A DNA stretch of 42,804 bases, taken from positions 1-42,804 of the forward strand of contig SYCV01000215.1 in NCBI GenBank assembly GCA_005786805.1, written 5' to 3'. Positions within the stretch are counted from its first letter, which is position 1; every line of letters begins with the position of its first letter. Below, one piece after another: positions 41,870 through 42,804 of the stretch. A program made the translations under genes and the position numbers. The notes under the pieces were generated by a model, which was not told where the DNA came from, searched no databases, and was given only the letters and a program-made list of their open reading frames with translations. Origin of the DNA: Planctomycetia bacterium (GTDB lineage Bacteria; Planctomycetota; Planctomycetia; Gemmatales; Gemmataceae).

Positions 41870-41910
41870 CGATTTCCTTCCATACCTAAGGTCCCACAAG
41901 GGAGAACCTT

Positions 41911-42561
41911 TTGACAGCCATTGGCCAATCCAGCGCCCAATATGCTTTGCGCGACCCAGACATCAGGTTGATGCTGCGAGTGCGTGCGGATGAAGAGGGG
42001 GCGTTTGAGCAATTGGTGCTGTCATTCCAGCAAAGGCTGGTGACCATTATGAAGCCAATGGTTGGAAGCAGGGAAGAAGCGGAGGATCTTGCTCAGGAGA
42101 CCTTTCTAAGGGTGTATAAATCCCGCAAGAGTTATCATCCCAAGGCAAGATTCAGCACATGGTTGTTTACCATTGCCAACAATCTGGCATTAAACAGCAT
42201 ACGATCTAAAAAACGCCGTCCTCAAGTTCCTTTCCTTGTGACAGAATCAGGCCAGCAGCAGCAGGTCGGGGTGGATCAACGCCTACCTGAAAAACAAAGC
42301 CAGCCGGAAATTCATTTGCATAATGTTGAGCTGTCGGATGTTATTTCCAAGGCTTTGGATGGCCTGAATGAACGCCAAAGGATGGCGGTGGTGTTGAATA
42401 AATATGAAGATATGAACTACACTGATATCGCGTTGGTCATGGGGTTGACTCCGAAGGCGGTCAAATCCCTTCTTAGCAGGGCAAGAGTTAATCTTCGGGA
42501 AGTTTTGAAAAAATATATTTACATGGATGGTGCGTCCCCGGGCGAAATGGAAGATATTTGA
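41911..42561 (+). CDS. ECF-type RNA polymerase sigma factor
   Basis: The 216-residue protein has region 2 (EEAEDLAQETFLRVYKSRKS, then RFSTWLFTIANNLALNSIRS) and region 4 (LNERQRMAVVLNKYEDMNYT, then IALVMGLTPKAVKSLLSRAR). Regions 1.1 and 3 are absent, as in ECF factors. It should direct transcription of a small regulon, including possibly itself. The start codon is TTG with GGAG 6 bases upstream, a spacing that decides for this start. An anti-sigma-like gene follows 17 bases after the stop. Confidence 0.95.
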   Translation: MTAIGQSSAQYALRDPDIRLMLRVRADEEGAFEQLVLSFQQRLVTIMKPMVGSREEAEDLAQETFLRVYKSRKSYHPKARFSTWLFTIANNLALNSIRSKKRRPQVPFLVTESGQQQQVGVDQRLPEKQSQPEIHLHNVELSDVISKALDGLNERQRMAVVLNKYEDMNYTDIALVMGLTPKAVKSLLSRARVNLREVLKKYIYMDGASPGEMEDI

Positions 42562-42578
42562 GGAAGGGTAGTTGATTC

Positions 42579-42804
42579 ATGGCGAAAGATGAATTATCTG
42601 ATGATTCCAATGAAAAAGAAGAGCTTTATTCGTCTTATTTGGATGGCGAATTAAGCGAGGAGGAGGCCAGGGCGTTTGAGGCGAGGCTCGCGTCAAGTGC
42701 CGAGGAACGTGCAAATTTTCAAGCTATGAAAAAAACTTGGGAGATGCTTGACTATCTTCCTAAGCCCGATGTGACTACATCTTTCACGGCCAAAACGATG
42801 GAAA
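42579..42804 (+). CDS. Anti-sigma factor, N-terminal part (3' end outside window)
   Basis: The frame starts at ATG 42579, with GAGGAAGGG about 11 bases upstream, and is still open after 75 codons at the window edge. ELYSSYLDGELSEEEARAFE near 15-34 is the beginning typical of anti-sigma proteins linked to ECF factors; a membrane segment, if any, lies beyond the window. There is no CxxC or HxxxCxxC zinc motif in the visible part. Position directly after the ECF gene supports the assignment: it should hold the sigma factor inactive until a signal arrives. Confidence 0.82.
   Translation, partial: MAKDELSDDSNEKEELYSSYLDGELSEEEARAFEARLASSAEERANFQAMKKTWEMLDYLPKPDVTTSFTAKTME

Noticed and set aside
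1-42804. tRNA, rRNA, CRISPR arrays, insertion sequences or prophage
   Set aside because: All gaps were read; none holds a cloverleaf-like sequence, spaced repeat array, transposase or terminal inverted repeats.

Overview
The window looks like a chromosomal segment of a planctomycete (Planctomycetota, possibly a Gemmata relative). The taxonomic call is an inference from protein content: a PVC-type CxxCH membrane-bound dehydrogenase with HEAT-like repeats, a secreted PQQ-like propeller starting with a WSRFRGPNGTG-type segment, a secreted NIPSNAP protein, tandem secreted retropepsin-PDZ proteins, a tiny signal-peptide protein ending in a PSHLT/ERVDGGLQ-type tail, and a Cys-rich KLRAK repeat protein at the left edge. 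No phage, insertion sequence, CRISPR, tRNA or rRNA gene was found. Most of the window is well-packed chromosomal gene content, with many TTG/GTG starts and several short stop/start overlaps.

Layout. (a) 1-588: the 3' end of a gene for a Cys-rich tandem-repeat protein, followed by a strong terminator. (b) 586-7833, minus strand: a glycine/one-carbon operon in the order HAD hydrolase, glyA, gcvT, gcvH, gcvPA, gcvPB, then a lipoyl-attachment enzyme with a LipM-like cysteine. All glycine cleavage proteins except the shared L protein are present. (c) 8127-14598, plus strand: cysK, rpsA (six S1 domains, hairpin-rich leader), a short primary-like sigma factor, a secreted TPR protein and a secreted protein of unknown function. 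(d) 14600-18437, minus strand: a small unknown protein, an RluA-type pseudouridine synthase, a YgiQ-type radical SAM protein and a Nudix hydrolase. (e) 18627-20659, plus strand: a receiver-GAF protein translationally coupled to a signal-less subtilisin-like protease. (f) 20642-26749, minus strand: rfbB, a second SDR sugar-nucleotide enzyme, ugd, a membrane histidine kinase and an NtrC-type regulator, probably one transcription unit. (g) 26860-27846, plus strand: an HU/IHF-type protein under a promoter covered by a perfect 11-bp inverted repeat, then a small exported protein. (h) 27818-34811, minus strand: five tightly spaced genes for exported proteins. (i) 34904-40492, minus strand: gltA, serS, uvrC (short form), surE, a DinB-like protein and a DUF2784 protein. 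(j) 40727-42804, plus strand: rlmN (possibly leaderless), an ECF sigma factor and the start of its likely anti-sigma factor.

The best candidate for something undescribed is the receiver-GAF plus cytoplasmic subtilase pair at 18627-20659, which converges on and slightly overlaps the kinase/NtrC pair. I read it as a possible phospho-regulated intracellular protease, but the link is inference from gene order, a GTGA overlap and intact phosphoacceptor and triad residues. Second-tier items are the HU operator-like repeat, the five-gene exported cluster with duplicated aspartic protease-PDZ genes, the short UvrC, and the tandem hairpins ahead of rpsA.
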